Shown piece after piece: positions 49,603-59,711 of a stretch of DNA of 64,000 nucleotides (its first letter is position 1; each line of letters opens with the position of its first letter). Position numbers and translations under genes: made by a program. The notes under the pieces are model-generated. The model saw nothing but the letters and a program-made list of their open reading frames with translations. It ran no database searches and was not told the origin of the DNA. This DNA is from Phascolarctobacterium sp. (GTDB lineage Bacteria > Bacillota > Negativicutes > Acidaminococcales > Acidaminococcaceae), in NCBI GenBank assembly GCA_030531205.1, contig JAUNOC010000002.1:1-64000 (forward strand), read 5' to 3'.

Positions 49603-50532
49603 ATGGAATTCAAGCATCGCAGTATTCTTCTGCAGGAGAGTGTAGATTTCCTGGTAACTGATCCTTCAGGAATTTATGTTGATTGTACTTTGGGCGGTGC
49701 GGGACACAGTTCCGGCTTTGTAGCCAAACTTTCTGCGGAGGGGCATTTGGTCGGTCTTGACCAGGATGGGGATGCTATTGCAGCCAGCAGGGAAAGGTTG
49801 ACGGGCAAGTTCCCCTGCAAGATTGATTTGGTTCAGGTTAATTTTAAAGATTTTCCCCAAACATTGGATGAATTGGGGATTGACGGTATAGACGGTATTT
49901 TCTTTGATTTGGGTGTATCCAGTTATCAGCTTGACAATGCTGAACGTGGCTTCAGTTATATGCAGAACGGGCCTTTGGATATGCGGATGAATCAAAATTC
50001 TTCCCTCACTGCGGCTCAGGTGGTGAATGAATATGGAGAGGGCAAATTACGGGATGTGATTTGGCGCTACGGGGAGGAGCGTTGGGCGAAAAGGATTAGT
50101 GAGTTCATTGTTGCCCAGCGGAAGGAAAAGAAGTTGACCACCACAGCAGAACTGGTGGATGTCATAAAAAAAGCAATTCCGAAAGGTGCCCGTAAGGATG
50201 GGCCACATCCTGCCAAGCGTACTTTTCAGGCCATAAGGATTGAAGTGAATAATGAGCTGGGGATTTTGGAAGATACCATACGCCGTGCGGTAAGCCGCTT
50301 GAATAAGGGAGGACGTATCGGTGTCATTACTTTTCACTCTTTGGAGGACAGAATTGTCAAGCAGGTTTTGGCAGAGTTGCAAAAGGGTTGCACTTGTCCG
50401 CCCCATCTGCCTTGTGTTTGTGGCAAGAAGCCGGTGTTGCAGAAGGTGGGGAATATTAAACCCGGTGCTTTGGAAATTGAGGAAAATCCACGGGCCCGCA
50501 GTGCCCGGTTAAGGTTTGGGATAAAGATTTAG
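49603..50532 (+). CDS. rsmH: 16S rRNA (cytosine1402-N4)-methyltransferase
   Basis: A 309-aa SAM-dependent methyltransferase. FKHRSILLQESVDFL start, DCTLGGAGHS (SAM site near 29-38), FFDLGVSSYQLD near 104, and AKRTFQAIRIEVNNEL near 205. Methylates C1402 in the ribosomal P site with RsmI. Starts 5 nt after mraZ. Contains the Cys-rich CTCPPHLPCVCGKKP near the C-terminus, common in Firmicute members. Confidence 0.96.
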   Translation: MEFKHRSILLQESVDFLVTDPSGIYVDCTLGGAGHSSGFVAKLSAEGHLVGLDQDGDAIAASRERLTGKFPCKIDLVQVNFKDFPQTLDELGIDGIDGIFFDLGVSSYQLDNAERGFSYMQNGPLDMRMNQNSSLTAAQVVNEYGEGKLRDVIWRYGEERWAKRISEFIVAQRKEKKLTTTAELVDVIKKAIPKGARKDGPHPAKRTFQAIRIEVNNELGILEDTIRRAVSRLNKGGRIGVITFHSLEDRIVKQVLAELQKGCTCPPHLPCVCGKKPVLQKVGNIKPGALEIEENPRARSARLRFGIKI

Positions 50533-50542
50533 GGAGTATGTC

Positions 50543-51160
50543 ATGCGTGGTAAAAGGGAAATAGTTTATCAAAGTTTGAATCACAATTGCACATATGGAA
50601 ATTTGGCTTCGGACGGGTTCTGGGATAATGCTGTTGAGGAGGAAAGGGTACGCCGTGAGGAAGAACGGCGTGAACGGGAACAAAGGCGGCAACAACAAAA
50701 GCAGAGCAGTGTCCGTGTTTATGAACCTTTGATGAAAAAGGCGGAACAGCCCTTAATAAGGGATGTGAACAGGGTTCAGCCGCAAGTCCGGCAGAGTGTT
50801 ACCACAAAACTGGTTGATGAAATTATGCTGAAACTTGCCGGAGGTATAGCGGTTGCTGTTTTGGTTTTGGCTGAATTATGTTCGGTGATTGTTAATCAGC
50901 AGATTATGAATGTGCGTACAGAACTGGTTGCTTTGCAGAGAATGGAACGGGAACTGATTGATGCCAACAATGAGATGCGGATTGCGGTGGAGCAGCTTAA
51001 GGGGCCTGAACGTATTAGGGATATTGCAACTAAAGAACTGGGACTGGTGGTTGCAAGGGATAATGTGTATGTGAGCAGTGCGAAAATAAGAACGGTCGGG
51101 GATTATTACCGTGAGGGAACGGGTAAAGAAAGCAATGCGGTATATGCAATGAGCCGCTAA
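50543..51160 (+). CDS. ftsL: FtsL-like cell division protein
   Basis: A 205-aa protein with a long charged cytoplasmic region (EEERVRREEERREREQRRQQ, about 32-51), one membrane helix (about 97-117) and a short periplasmic coiled coil ending KGPERIRDIATKELGLV, the FtsL/DivIC pattern. It partners FtsQ/DivIB and FtsB in the divisome. Position after rsmH supports ftsL. Longer than usual because of the cytoplasmic part. The ftsI gene that normally follows is absent. Confidence 0.85.
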   Translation: MRGKREIVYQSLNHNCTYGNLASDGFWDNAVEEERVRREEERREREQRRQQQKQSSVRVYEPLMKKAEQPLIRDVNRVQPQVRQSVTTKLVDEIMLKLAGGIAVAVLVLAELCSVIVNQQIMNVRTELVALQRMERELIDANNEMRIAVEQLKGPERIRDIATKELGLVVARDNVYVSSAKIRTVGDYYREGTGKESNAVYAMSR

Positions 51161-51186
51161 CCCCGGTTGCGAGTGAGCAGAATTTG

Positions 51187-51211
51187 AAAGGCAGCCGGTG
51201 TGCTGCCTTTT
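51187..51211 (+). terminator. Hairpin between ftsL and murE
   Basis: AAAGGCAGC/GCTGCCTTT stem with a 6-nt loop and only four T after it; could be a weak terminator or attenuator at the point where ftsI is missing. Confidence 0.6.
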
Positions 51212-51229
51212 GTCAATTATGGAGGATGT

Positions 51230-52717
51230 ATGGCTAAGCATTTGTTGGAGATTGCCAACCAGTTACAGAATAAAGAAATATATGGTGATGTAAATGTCCT
51301 GATTGAGGATGTGTCCGCAGACAGTAGGGAGATTAAGTCCAATGGGCTTTTTATTGCTTTGAGAGGGGCAAGGGTTGACGGGCATAATTATTTGGAAAAT
51401 GCCATAAAGGAAGGGGCAAAGGCGTTGGTGGTGGATACTTTGCCGAAGAAATTGCCTGATAATGTGGCAGTTGTTCTGGTGCCTGATACCCGTGAGGCAA
51501 TGGAAATTATTGCTCCTTATTTTTATGATTATCCTGGTAAAAAACTGAGAATGGTCGGGGTTACGGGTACCAACGGAAAAACAACTACCACCAATATTGT
51601 GCGTCAGGTTTTGGAAAAGGCAGGGCATAAGGTGGGGATGATTGGTACTATCAATATTGTGATTGGGGACAGGGTACTTGTCAGTCATAACACTACTCCT
51701 GATGTGGTGGATTTGCAGAAATCTTTGGCAGAGATGGTGGCATGCGGCTGTGATTACTGCGTGATGGAAGTTTCCAGTCATGCTTTGGCTTTGAAACGGG
51801 TCAGCGGTATTGAATATGATTGTGCGGTTTTAACGAATATTACACAGGATCATTTGGACTTTCATAAGACCATGGAGAATTATCGGGATGCAAAAAGTTT
51901 GTTGTTTGAAAATCTGCACTCTGGCGTAAAACCCAATAAAATGGCGGTTTTCAATATGGACGATGCTTCCAGTGAGATTATTAAAAGCAGGACGAAGACC
52001 AATGTTTTAACTTATGGTATGCAAACTGTTTATGATATTCATCCTGAGAATGTGAAGATTCATGCCAAAGGTATGGATTTTGTTTTGCATACGCCAAATG
52101 GAAAAATGAATTTAACAACGAAAATTACCGGGGCTTTTAATGTGTATAACATTATGAGTGCGGTTGGGGTTTTGCTGGCAGAGGGAGTTGATTTAGGTCT
52201 GCTGGAAAAGGAAATCAATGCTTTTGTCGGGGTGCCGGGACGGTTTCAATTAGTGGAAAAGGGTCAGAATTTTACGGTAGTTGTGGATTATGCCCATACT
52301 CCTGACGGGTTGGAAAATGTGTTGCATACTGCAAGAGAAATTACTAAAAATAGTTTGTGGGTAATTTTTGGTTGCGGTGGCGATAGGGATAATACGAAAA
52401 GACCTGTTATGGGCAGGATTGCCAGGGAGCTGGCGGATAGGATTGTGGTAACCAGCGACAATCCACGTACGGAGGATCCGGAAAAAATTTTGGACCAGGT
52501 TTGTGTGGCTTTTGACGGTATGAAGGATAAGGAGTTTCACAGGATTGTGGACAGAAGGGAAGCCATTGAGTTTGTTCTGAAAAATGCAGCGGCAGGGGAT
52601 GTGGTTATGATTGCCGGCAAGGGGCATGAGGATTATCAGATTTTGAAAGATAAAACAATTCATTTCAGTGATAAAGAAGTGGTGGAGGAGTATTTGGAAA
52701 ATGTTAAGTGCCGTTGA
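51230..52717 (+). CDS. murE: UDP-MurNAc-tripeptide synthetase MurE
   Basis: A 495-aa Mur ligase. N-terminal UDP-binding domain, ATP loop GVTGTNGKTTT (about 110-120), and the C-terminal DNPRTEDP motif (about 414-421) that selects meso-diaminopimelate. Adds mDAP to UDP-MurNAc-L-Ala-D-Glu. ATG 51230 follows GGAGGATGT. Overlaps murF by 17 nt. Confidence 0.96.
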   Translation: MAKHLLEIANQLQNKEIYGDVNVLIEDVSADSREIKSNGLFIALRGARVDGHNYLENAIKEGAKALVVDTLPKKLPDNVAVVLVPDTREAMEIIAPYFYDYPGKKLRMVGVTGTNGKTTTTNIVRQVLEKAGHKVGMIGTINIVIGDRVLVSHNTTPDVVDLQKSLAEMVACGCDYCVMEVSSHALALKRVSGIEYDCAVLTNITQDHLDFHKTMENYRDAKSLLFENLHSGVKPNKMAVFNMDDASSEIIKSRTKTNVLTYGMQTVYDIHPENVKIHAKGMDFVLHTPNGKMNLTTKITGAFNVYNIMSAVGVLLAEGVDLGLLEKEINAFVGVPGRFQLVEKGQNFTVVVDYAHTPDGLENVLHTAREITKNSLWVIFGCGGDRDNTKRPVMGRIARELADRIVVTSDNPRTEDPEKILDQVCVAFDGMKDKEFHRIVDRREAIEFVLKNAAAGDVVMIAGKGHEDYQILKDKTIHFSDKEVVEEYLENVKCR

Positions 52718-54074
52718 GATTGCCAAGACCTTAAACATCAGATACGAGGGAAAAAATTATGAATACACCGGGATTACTACGGATTCCCGCAATATGGAAC
52801 CGGGTCAGATTTTTCTTGCTTTGCAGGGAGAAAAATTTGACGGGCATAATTTTTTGAGGGATGTGGTTACTGCTGGGGTTAAGGCGGTGATTATTTCCAA
52901 AGATGTTGATTTGCCAAGTGATGTGGTGAAATTTGTGGTGCCGAATACTTTATATGCTTATCAGAAGTTGGCATCTGCTCATCGTTTGAGTAACAAGCAG
53001 GTTCATGTTATTGCTATTACCGGTTCTAACGGAAAAACTTCCAGTAAAGATATTTTGGCGCATGTTTTGGCAGCAAAATACAAAGTTGTAAAAACCCAGG
53101 CGAATTTTAATAATGAAATTGGAATTGCCAAGACCTTGTTCGATATTCGGGATGATACGGAAATTGCTGTTGTGGAAATAGGGATGCGGGGTTTGGGCCA
53201 GATTGCAGATTTGTGCAATATTGTTTATCCTGAAAGTGGAGTTGTTTCCAATGTGGGGGAAACTCATATAGAAATTTTGGGCAGCAAAGAGAATATTGCG
53301 AAGGCGAAGGGTGAACTGGTTGAACGTTTGAACAGTAGCGGGTTTGCCGTTCTCAATGGAGATAATGAATATACCCGTGCTATGGGCAGTAAAACTAATG
53401 CCCAAGTATTTTATTTTGGTTTGAACAAAGAAAATGATTATTATGCTACGGATATAAAGATGAGGTCCACTGGTACGGATTTTGTGTGTGTAGAAAAGGT
53501 CAGTGGCAAAAAGATTAATGTACATATGCCTATTTTAGGTATCCATAATGTTTATAATGCTCTTTCTGCTATGGCGATGGCGGTTTGCTATGGTATGGAT
53601 ATTGCGGAAAGTGCAAGGGCTTTGGAAAATGTTGTTTTGACACAACGCCGTCTGGAAATTATAGAAAGTCAGGGTGTAACTTTTATAGATGACAGTTATA
53701 ATGCCAGTCCTGCGAGCATGAAGGTTGCTTTGGAAACTTTACAGTTGGTAAGACAAAGTGCGGAGCCGGAAAAGCAGGCACGGAGTATTGCGGTTTTGGC
53801 GGATATGTTGGAATTGGGCGAGATTGCCGAATCTGCCCACAGGCAGATTGGCAAACAGTGCGGTGATACAAAAGTAGATTTTGTTTTTTGCTATGGCAAC
53901 AGTGCCAAATATATTTATGAAGAAGCAAAGAAATGTGGGGTGCAGGCACAACTTTGCGAGAATGTGCGGCATGCATATCAATGTTTGGATCATGTGTTGC
54001 GCCCTGGGGATATTGTCCTTTTGAAGGGCAGTCATTCAATGGAAGTGCATAAGGTGTTAGAGTATTTTGGATAA
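52701..54074 (+). CDS. murF: UDP-MurNAc-tripeptide-D-Ala-D-Ala ligase MurF
   Basis: A 457-aa Mur ligase: ITTDSRNMEPGQIFLALQGE in the substrate domain, ATP loop AITGSNGKTSSKD (about 108-120), and FIDDSYNASPASMK near 324. Adds D-Ala-D-Ala to the precursor. Start ATG 52701 lies within the murE end, with GGAGGAG about 12 nt upstream; coupled translation is likely. Confidence 0.95.
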   Translation: MLSAVEIAKTLNIRYEGKNYEYTGITTDSRNMEPGQIFLALQGEKFDGHNFLRDVVTAGVKAVIISKDVDLPSDVVKFVVPNTLYAYQKLASAHRLSNKQVHVIAITGSNGKTSSKDILAHVLAAKYKVVKTQANFNNEIGIAKTLFDIRDDTEIAVVEIGMRGLGQIADLCNIVYPESGVVSNVGETHIEILGSKENIAKAKGELVERLNSSGFAVLNGDNEYTRAMGSKTNAQVFYFGLNKENDYYATDIKMRSTGTDFVCVEKVSGKKINVHMPILGIHNVYNALSAMAMAVCYGMDIAESARALENVVLTQRRLEIIESQGVTFIDDSYNASPASMKVALETLQLVRQSAEPEKQARSIAVLADMLELGEIAESAHRQIGKQCGDTKVDFVFCYGNSAKYIYEEAKKCGVQAQLCENVRHAYQCLDHVLRPGDIVLLKGSHSMEVHKVLEYFG

Positions 54075-55029
54075 TCGTATTCTGTGGTTGGGACTTACTG
54101 CTTTTATCATCTGTTTGGCTTTAGGCCCGGTGGTAATTCCCCTTTTACACAAGTTCAAATTTGGTCAGAGTATTCGTGGCTGCGGCCCGGAGGAACATAA
54201 GAAAAAGGCAGGTACTCCCACTATGGGCGGACTGATGTTCCTTTTTGCTATTTTGGTGGCATTGGGAATTTGGTGTGAATTTACACCAGCCCTTTTGGTG
54301 GCGGTTTTTCTGACTTTTGGTCATGCGGTAATTGGCTTGCTGGATGATGGGATTAAGATTGTCAAACATCGTAATTTGGGCCTGACTGCGAAGGAAAAAT
54401 TATTTTTGCAAATGTTGTTGGCAGCAGGGTTTATTTGGTTTGCAGAGGTAAATAATTTTTCCACTGTACTTTGGATTCCGGGTTTGAATTGGTACTGGGA
54501 TTGGGGTATGGTTTATTATGTTTTGGTGTTTTTGCTTTTGGTCGGGACAACCAATGCGGTAAATTTAACAGACGGGTTGGACGGATTGGTGTCTTCTGTG
54601 TCTTTGCCGGTGTTTTTCACTTTTGGTGTTTTTGCTTTGGCACAAAATCAAATGGATATGGCGTATTTTGCTACGGCGGTTTTAGGCGGCGTGGCAGGAT
54701 TTTTATATTTTAACCTGCATCCTGCCAAGGTGTTTATGGGGGATACGGGTTCTTTGGCATTGGGCGGAGCGGTTGCGGCTTTGGCAATGCTTTTGAAATG
54801 TGAAGTTTTGTTAATTATTTTAGGCGGTGTTTATGTGGCGGAAACTATGAGTGTAATTTTGCAAGTGGGCTATTTTAAGTTGACTCACGGTAAAAGAATT
54901 TTTCGTATGGCACCTTTGCATCATCATTTTGAATTAGGCGGTTGGGGCGAAGTGAAAACAGTGGTGATTTTTTCTTTAGCTTCCTACGTTCTGTGTGTAG
55001 CAGGTTTTCTGCTTTGGCTTATGAAATGA
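54067..55029 (+). CDS. mraY: Phospho-MurNAc-pentapeptide transferase MraY
   Basis: A 320-aa polytopic enzyme that makes lipid I. Signatures: HKKKAGTPTMGGLMF (about 44-58), GFLDD-equivalent GLLDDGIK near 93, TTNAVNLTDGLDGL near 161, FMGDTGSLALGG near 219 and PLHHHFE near 283. Start is TTG, overlapping the murF stop by 8 nt; no better start exists. Confidence 0.96.
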   Translation: MDNRILWLGLTAFIICLALGPVVIPLLHKFKFGQSIRGCGPEEHKKKAGTPTMGGLMFLFAILVALGIWCEFTPALLVAVFLTFGHAVIGLLDDGIKIVKHRNLGLTAKEKLFLQMLLAAGFIWFAEVNNFSTVLWIPGLNWYWDWGMVYYVLVFLLLVGTTNAVNLTDGLDGLVSSVSLPVFFTFGVFALAQNQMDMAYFATAVLGGVAGFLYFNLHPAKVFMGDTGSLALGGAVAALAMLLKCEVLLIILGGVYVAETMSVILQVGYFKLTHGKRIFRMAPLHHHFELGGWGEVKTVVIFSLASYVLCVAGFLLWLMK

Positions 55030-56306
55030 AAAAAGTAATTGTTTATGGTGCGGGCATCAGCGGTCAGGGTGTTGCTGATGTTCTGGAACATCAGGGGTGG
55101 GAAGTGAAGATTTATACCGATGATATGGGCGGTTTTGAACAACTTCTTGATGGGGTTGAACTTTTAGTTTTGTCACCTGGTGTTGCTCCGGACAAGCCGG
55201 AAGTGCAGTTGGCACGGGAGCGTGGGCTGAAGGTTTTGCCGGAAATTGAAATTGCTTTTAATCAGTTCAAAGGCAAAATGGCAGGTATTACGGGTACGAA
55301 CGGCAAAACGACTACTACAACTTTAGTGGGGGAAATGCTTAAAACGCTTAATGTTCCTGTAAAGGTTGCCGGAAATATCGGTTTGAGTTTAACAAAGGAA
55401 CTGGAAGGGCTGGGGGAAGATGCATGGGTGGCAGCGGAATTATCCAGTTTTCAGTTGGAAACGGTAGAAAAATTTGCGCCACAGATTGCTTGTGTGCTTA
55501 ATTTAACTCCCGACCATTTGGAACGACATCATACTTTGGAAGCATATTATGCTGCCAAGCAGAATATTTGTAATAAGCAGTCAGGGGAACAATATACTGT
55601 ACTGAATTATGACGATACAAATTTAGCCACTTGGAGTATGAATTTGCATAGTCAGGTTTGCTATTTTAGTCAAAAAAGAGATTTGCCTGAGGGCGTTTGC
55701 GTACAGAACAATAAATTTGTTGTCCGTTGGGGAGGTAAAGAAACAACGGTTTGTGCTGTCAAGGACATGCAAATTTTTGGTTCACATAATGTAGATAATG
55801 TTTTGGCTGCTATTGCGGTGGGTTATCTTGCCGGTTGCAGTGCGGAAAATATGGCAAGAGTAATTCGTAATTTCCCGGGTGTGGAACATCGGTTAGAGTA
55901 TATCCGTACAATCAATGATGTGAAATATTATAATGATTCCAAAGCAACGAATACGGACAGTGCTGTTAAAGCATTACAGGCATTTCCTAATAACAAGATT
56001 GTTTTGATTGCCGGGGGGCATGACAAACAGACAGATTTAGGGGAGTTTATGCGATGTGTACAAGAGCATGTGGCAGAACTTATTTTGTTGGGCGAGGCCA
56101 AAGAACGGTTTGCTAAAGCGGCTCAAGGTTTAGGTATAAGTAATATTCATATAGTAAATGATTATGAAGCAGCGGTCAGCTTGGCTCATAAGTTGGCAAA
56201 ACCTGCTCAAGTTGTGCTTTTAAGCCCTGCTTGCAGCAGTTATGATATGTTCAAAAATTTTGAGGAACGGGGAAAAAAATATAAGGAATTGGTAATGGCA
56301 TTATGA
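55026..56306 (+). CDS. murD: UDP-MurNAc-L-alanine:D-glutamate ligase MurD
   Basis: A 426-aa Mur ligase: KKVIVYGAGISGQGVADVL start, ATP loop GITGTNGKTTTT (about 84-95), LNLTPDHLERH near 158, NDSKATNTDSAVKAL near 300. Adds D-Glu. ATGA overlaps with both mraY and murG. An upstream in-frame start at 54942 would overlap mraY deeply and is rejected. Confidence 0.96.
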   Translation: MKKVIVYGAGISGQGVADVLEHQGWEVKIYTDDMGGFEQLLDGVELLVLSPGVAPDKPEVQLARERGLKVLPEIEIAFNQFKGKMAGITGTNGKTTTTTLVGEMLKTLNVPVKVAGNIGLSLTKELEGLGEDAWVAAELSSFQLETVEKFAPQIACVLNLTPDHLERHHTLEAYYAAKQNICNKQSGEQYTVLNYDDTNLATWSMNLHSQVCYFSQKRDLPEGVCVQNNKFVVRWGGKETTVCAVKDMQIFGSHNVDNVLAAIAVGYLAGCSAENMARVIRNFPGVEHRLEYIRTINDVKYYNDSKATNTDSAVKALQAFPNNKIVLIAGGHDKQTDLGEFMRCVQEHVAELILLGEAKERFAKAAQGLGISNIHIVNDYEAAVSLAHKLAKPAQVVLLSPACSSYDMFKNFEERGKKYKELVMAL

Positions 56307-58771
56307 AAATTATGATTAGTGGCGGTGGTACGGGGGGACATATTTATCCGGCTCTTACCATTGCGGATGAATTGAAAAAAATAATTCCCGATGTGGAAAT
56401 TATTTACGTTGGTACTGCTGTCGGTCTGGAAAAGGATATTGTGCCACGCTATGGCTATGATATGCGTTACATTGAAGTTGCAGGTTTCCGCCGCAGTTTG
56501 AGTATGGACACATTGAAGAGTTTTTATTTGCTCTACAAGGGCTTGAAGCAGGCGAAAGAACTGATTGCTTCGGAAAAGCCGGATCTGGTGATCGGTACCG
56601 GCGGTTATGTGTGCGGACCGATTGTTTATCAGGCGGCAAAGGCAGGCATTGTAACTTGTATTCAGGAACAGAATGCAATGCCCGGTGTTACCAATAAAAT
56701 TTTGGCCCGTTATGTGAACAGAGTATTTTTAGGTTACGAAGCCGCAAGAAAATATTTTTCCGGTAAGGCCGGCGTAGTTTATACCGGTAATCCTATTCGC
56801 CGTGAAATTGTCAATGAAGATAAGGGCGCATCCTATGAAGAACTGCGTCTTAATCCTAATATGAAAACTATTTTGGTTTTTGGCGGCAGCAGGGGAGCCA
56901 AGAGTATAAATAAGGCCATGGTGGGTGTGGAACTGAAATTAAGTGGCAGGACGGATGTACAGATTTTGCATGCCACCGGTGAAGCAAATTATACGGAACA
57001 CATGAAGGCATTGGGAGCCAGGGGCGGGGTAAAAGATAATATTCATGTAGTGCCTTATTTGCATAATATGCCTGCGGCACAGGCAGTGGCTGATTTTACT
57101 GTTTGTCGTGCAGGTGCCATTGGTTTGGCAGAAATTGCTGCTAAGGGGATTCCCGCAATTTTAATTCCTTTCCCGTATGCTACGGCAAATCACCAGGAGT
57201 TTAATGCCCGGGCGGTTGAAGAAAAGGGCGCTGCCAAGGTTATTTTAGACAAGGATATTAACAGCACCGTTCTTTTGGAGGAAATTGAATTTTTGTTGGA
57301 TAATCCTGAAGAACTGGGAAAAATGCGGAGGGCTGCTTTAAATTTATCAAGTTTGGGAGCCGGCGAGAATGTTGCCCGTCAGGCACTTGGTGTGTGGGCA
57401 ATGCATAATAAAAACTTGCATTTTGTTGGTGTGGGCGGTGCCGGGATGAGTGCCATTGCCAGTGTGTTGTTGGCAAAGGGTATTAAAGTTCAGGGCAGTG
57501 ATGTTAATAAGAGTGAGATTGTTGACCGTTTAATCAGTCAGGGTGCAAAGATTGCCGTTGGTCATGCTGCCGAAAATATTAAAAATGCGGATGCTTTGAT
57601 TTTAAGTACTGCTATCCGCAGCAATAATCCGGAAGTGGTGGCAGCAAAGGAAAAGGGACTTCCTGTGTTGCATCGCAGTGATGCTTTGAGTTGGTTGGTT
57701 AATGACGGGGATGGGGTAACAGTGGCAGGTGCTCATGGAAAAACTACCACCACATCCATGTTGGCATGTATTGCACAAAAAGCAAATTTGGGCGCAACTT
57801 CTTTAATCGGTGGTGATGTTGTACAGTTAGGCGGTAATGCTGTTACAGGCAAAGGCAACTGGGTTATTGCAGAGGCGGATGAGAGTGACGGTTCATTCCT
57901 GAAATTCCATCCCCAAATTGCAGTTGTTACCAATATTGAAGATGATCATTTAGACCATTATGGCAGTATGGAAAATCTTTGTGATGCTTTTAAACAGTAT
58001 TTGCATAATCTGAAACCGGGCGGATTGGCAGTGCTTTGTGCAGACAATCTTAATACGGCTAAATTAGCAGAACTGGTCAGTGTGCCGGTAGTTACTTATG
58101 GTATTGAAAATGGAGATTATACTGCCAAAGAAATTGTTTACAAAGGCAAGGAAACAACTTATAAACTTTATTGTGACAATGAATTTGTTGCCGATGTAAA
58201 ATTGGTTGTGCCTGGCAGGCATAATGTGGAAAATAGTGTAGGTGCTTTCGCCGTTGCCAAGTCAATGGGCGTTGATGAAAAAATTATTTTGGAGGCATTG
58301 GCAGATTTCCACGGAGCCAAACGTCGTTTTGAAACTAAAGCGTTAGTGAATGACATTTGGTTTGTAGATGATTATGCTCATCATCCAACGGAAATCAAAG
58401 CGGTCTTGAAGGCGGCAAAGCAAACAGGCAGCAAGAGAATTGTGGGGTGTTTTCAACCTCATCGTTATACAAGAACTAAACTTTTGTTGGAAGAGTTCAA
58501 ACATGCTTTTGATGATTGTGATATTTTGGTGGTTACGGATGTATATGCTGCCAGTGAAGATCCTATAGAAGACGGTACCAGCGATGTGTTAGTAAATGCA
58601 ATCAAAGAAGCAACGGGAAAAGAAGTAATTTATACTCCAAGTTTTGATGAGGCATTTAATTATTTAAAAGATATTATCAAATCAGGAGATTTGGTAATGA
58701 GCATTGGTGCAGGTCGGGCGGATTTGATTATTGAGAGATTAGCAAAAGAGGAGGAAAGAAAACATGGATAA
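56303..58771 (+). CDS. MurG-MurC fusion protein
   Basis: A single 822-aa ORF. Residues 1-366 are MurG (SGGGTGGHIYPALTIADEL at 6-24; IGTGGYVCGPI near 98; FGGSRGAKSINKAM near 193; ATANHQEFNA near 294), the GlcNAc transferase that forms lipid II. Residues 367-822 are MurC (HFVGVGGAGMSAIASVLLAK; ATP loop AGAHGKTTTTSM near 474; DDYAHHPTEIKAV near 690), which adds the first L-Ala. The former MurC start codon (57401) remains in frame, with no stop between the two. ftsW, which normally lies between murD and murG, is missing. ATGA overlap with murD; 8-nt overlap with ddl. Confidence 0.93.
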   Translation: MKIMISGGGTGGHIYPALTIADELKKIIPDVEIIYVGTAVGLEKDIVPRYGYDMRYIEVAGFRRSLSMDTLKSFYLLYKGLKQAKELIASEKPDLVIGTGGYVCGPIVYQAAKAGIVTCIQEQNAMPGVTNKILARYVNRVFLGYEAARKYFSGKAGVVYTGNPIRREIVNEDKGASYEELRLNPNMKTILVFGGSRGAKSINKAMVGVELKLSGRTDVQILHATGEANYTEHMKALGARGGVKDNIHVVPYLHNMPAAQAVADFTVCRAGAIGLAEIAAKGIPAILIPFPYATANHQEFNARAVEEKGAAKVILDKDINSTVLLEEIEFLLDNPEELGKMRRAALNLSSLGAGENVARQALGVWAMHNKNLHFVGVGGAGMSAIASVLLAKGIKVQGSDVNKSEIVDRLISQGAKIAVGHAAENIKNADALILSTAIRSNNPEVVAAKEKGLPVLHRSDALSWLVNDGDGVTVAGAHGKTTTTSMLACIAQKANLGATSLIGGDVVQLGGNAVTGKGNWVIAEADESDGSFLKFHPQIAVVTNIEDDHLDHYGSMENLCDAFKQYLHNLKPGGLAVLCADNLNTAKLAELVSVPVVTYGIENGDYTAKEIVYKGKETTYKLYCDNEFVADVKLVVPGRHNVENSVGAFAVAKSMGVDEKIILEALADFHGAKRRFETKALVNDIWFVDDYAHHPTEIKAVLKAAKQTGSKRIVGCFQPHRYTRTKLLLEEFKHAFDDCDILVVTDVYAASEDPIEDGTSDVLVNAIKEATGKEVIYTPSFDEAFNYLKDIIKSGDLVMSIGAGRADLIIERLAKEEERKHG

Positions 58772-59702
58772 GAAAACAAAAATTGCGGTGGTGATGGGCG
58801 GACCTTCGGCAGAGGCAGAGGTCAGCCGCCATACGGGAACAGCGATTTTACAGGCATTGTTAAGCAAGGGGTATAATGCAGTTGGATTGGAACTGAAGCC
58901 AAAGACATTAGTGAATGATTTGCTTTCTCAAAAAATTGAAGTTGTGTTCAATGCCTTGCATGGTTTATATGGTGAGGATGGCAGGATTCAAAGCATTTTG
59001 GAAGCGCTGAATATTCCCTATACGGGCAGTGATGTGCTTGCCTCTGCTATTTCTATGGATAAATCAGCAACAAAAAGATATTTGCAATCCGCAGGCATAC
59101 CAACAGCGAAGTTTTTGCTTTTCAATAAACGCTTTGACAGTAATATTGACGAAATTGTCAAAAAAATTAAAAATTATTTTTGCGGTGCCGTAGTGGTAAA
59201 GGCGGCAAGCCAGGGCAGCAGTATTGGTGTGGAAATAGTTAAGAATTTGCAAAATCTTCCGCAGGCAATTAAATCTTGTTTTGAATATTGTGATAACCTT
59301 GTTGTGGAAGAATATATTGATGGTAAGGAATTGACTTGTGCAGTTATGGTTAAGGACGGAAAACTTTGCCCGATGCCGCTGGTTTGGATTGAATTACATT
59401 CCGAAACTTTTGATTTTCACAATAAATATACTAAAGGGGCAACGAATTATCATTGTCCGGCACCTTTTGGGGAAAAATTAACTGAACAAATTCAAAAATT
59501 AGGAGTTGATACTTATCGTGTTTTGGGGCTTTCCGGGGTTGCCAGAATTGATATGATGATGGATAAACAGGAAAATGTGTATGTGTTGGAAGCCAATACG
59601 GTTCCCGGTATGACGGAAACAAGTTTGGTACCGACAATGGCGGCAGCAATGGGGATTTCTTTCCCTGAGTTGTGCGAAATTATTTTATTGGGTGCAAAGT
59701 AA
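58764..59702 (+). CDS. ddl: D-alanine--D-alanine ligase
   Basis: A 312-aa ATP-grasp enzyme: KIAVVMGGPSAEAEVS start, NALHGLYGEDGRIQ (about 63-76), KAASQGSSIGVEIV near 151-164, EANTVPGMTETS near 278. Makes D-Ala-D-Ala for MurF. GGAGGAAAG precedes the ATG inside the murC end. Confidence 0.96.
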   Translation: MDKKTKIAVVMGGPSAEAEVSRHTGTAILQALLSKGYNAVGLELKPKTLVNDLLSQKIEVVFNALHGLYGEDGRIQSILEALNIPYTGSDVLASAISMDKSATKRYLQSAGIPTAKFLLFNKRFDSNIDEIVKKIKNYFCGAVVVKAASQGSSIGVEIVKNLQNLPQAIKSCFEYCDNLVVEEYIDGKELTCAVMVKDGKLCPMPLVWIELHSETFDFHNKYTKGATNYHCPAPFGEKLTEQIQKLGVDTYRVLGLSGVARIDMMMDKQENVYVLEANTVPGMTETSLVPTMAAAMGISFPELCEIILLGAK

Positions 59703-59711
59703 GAGGGAAAA

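Noticed and set aside
57380-57420. Frameshift or sequencing error explaining the MurG-MurC fusion
   Set aside because: The two domains are joined in frame with no gap or overlap in conserved sequence on either side, so no error is needed, though reads should be checked.
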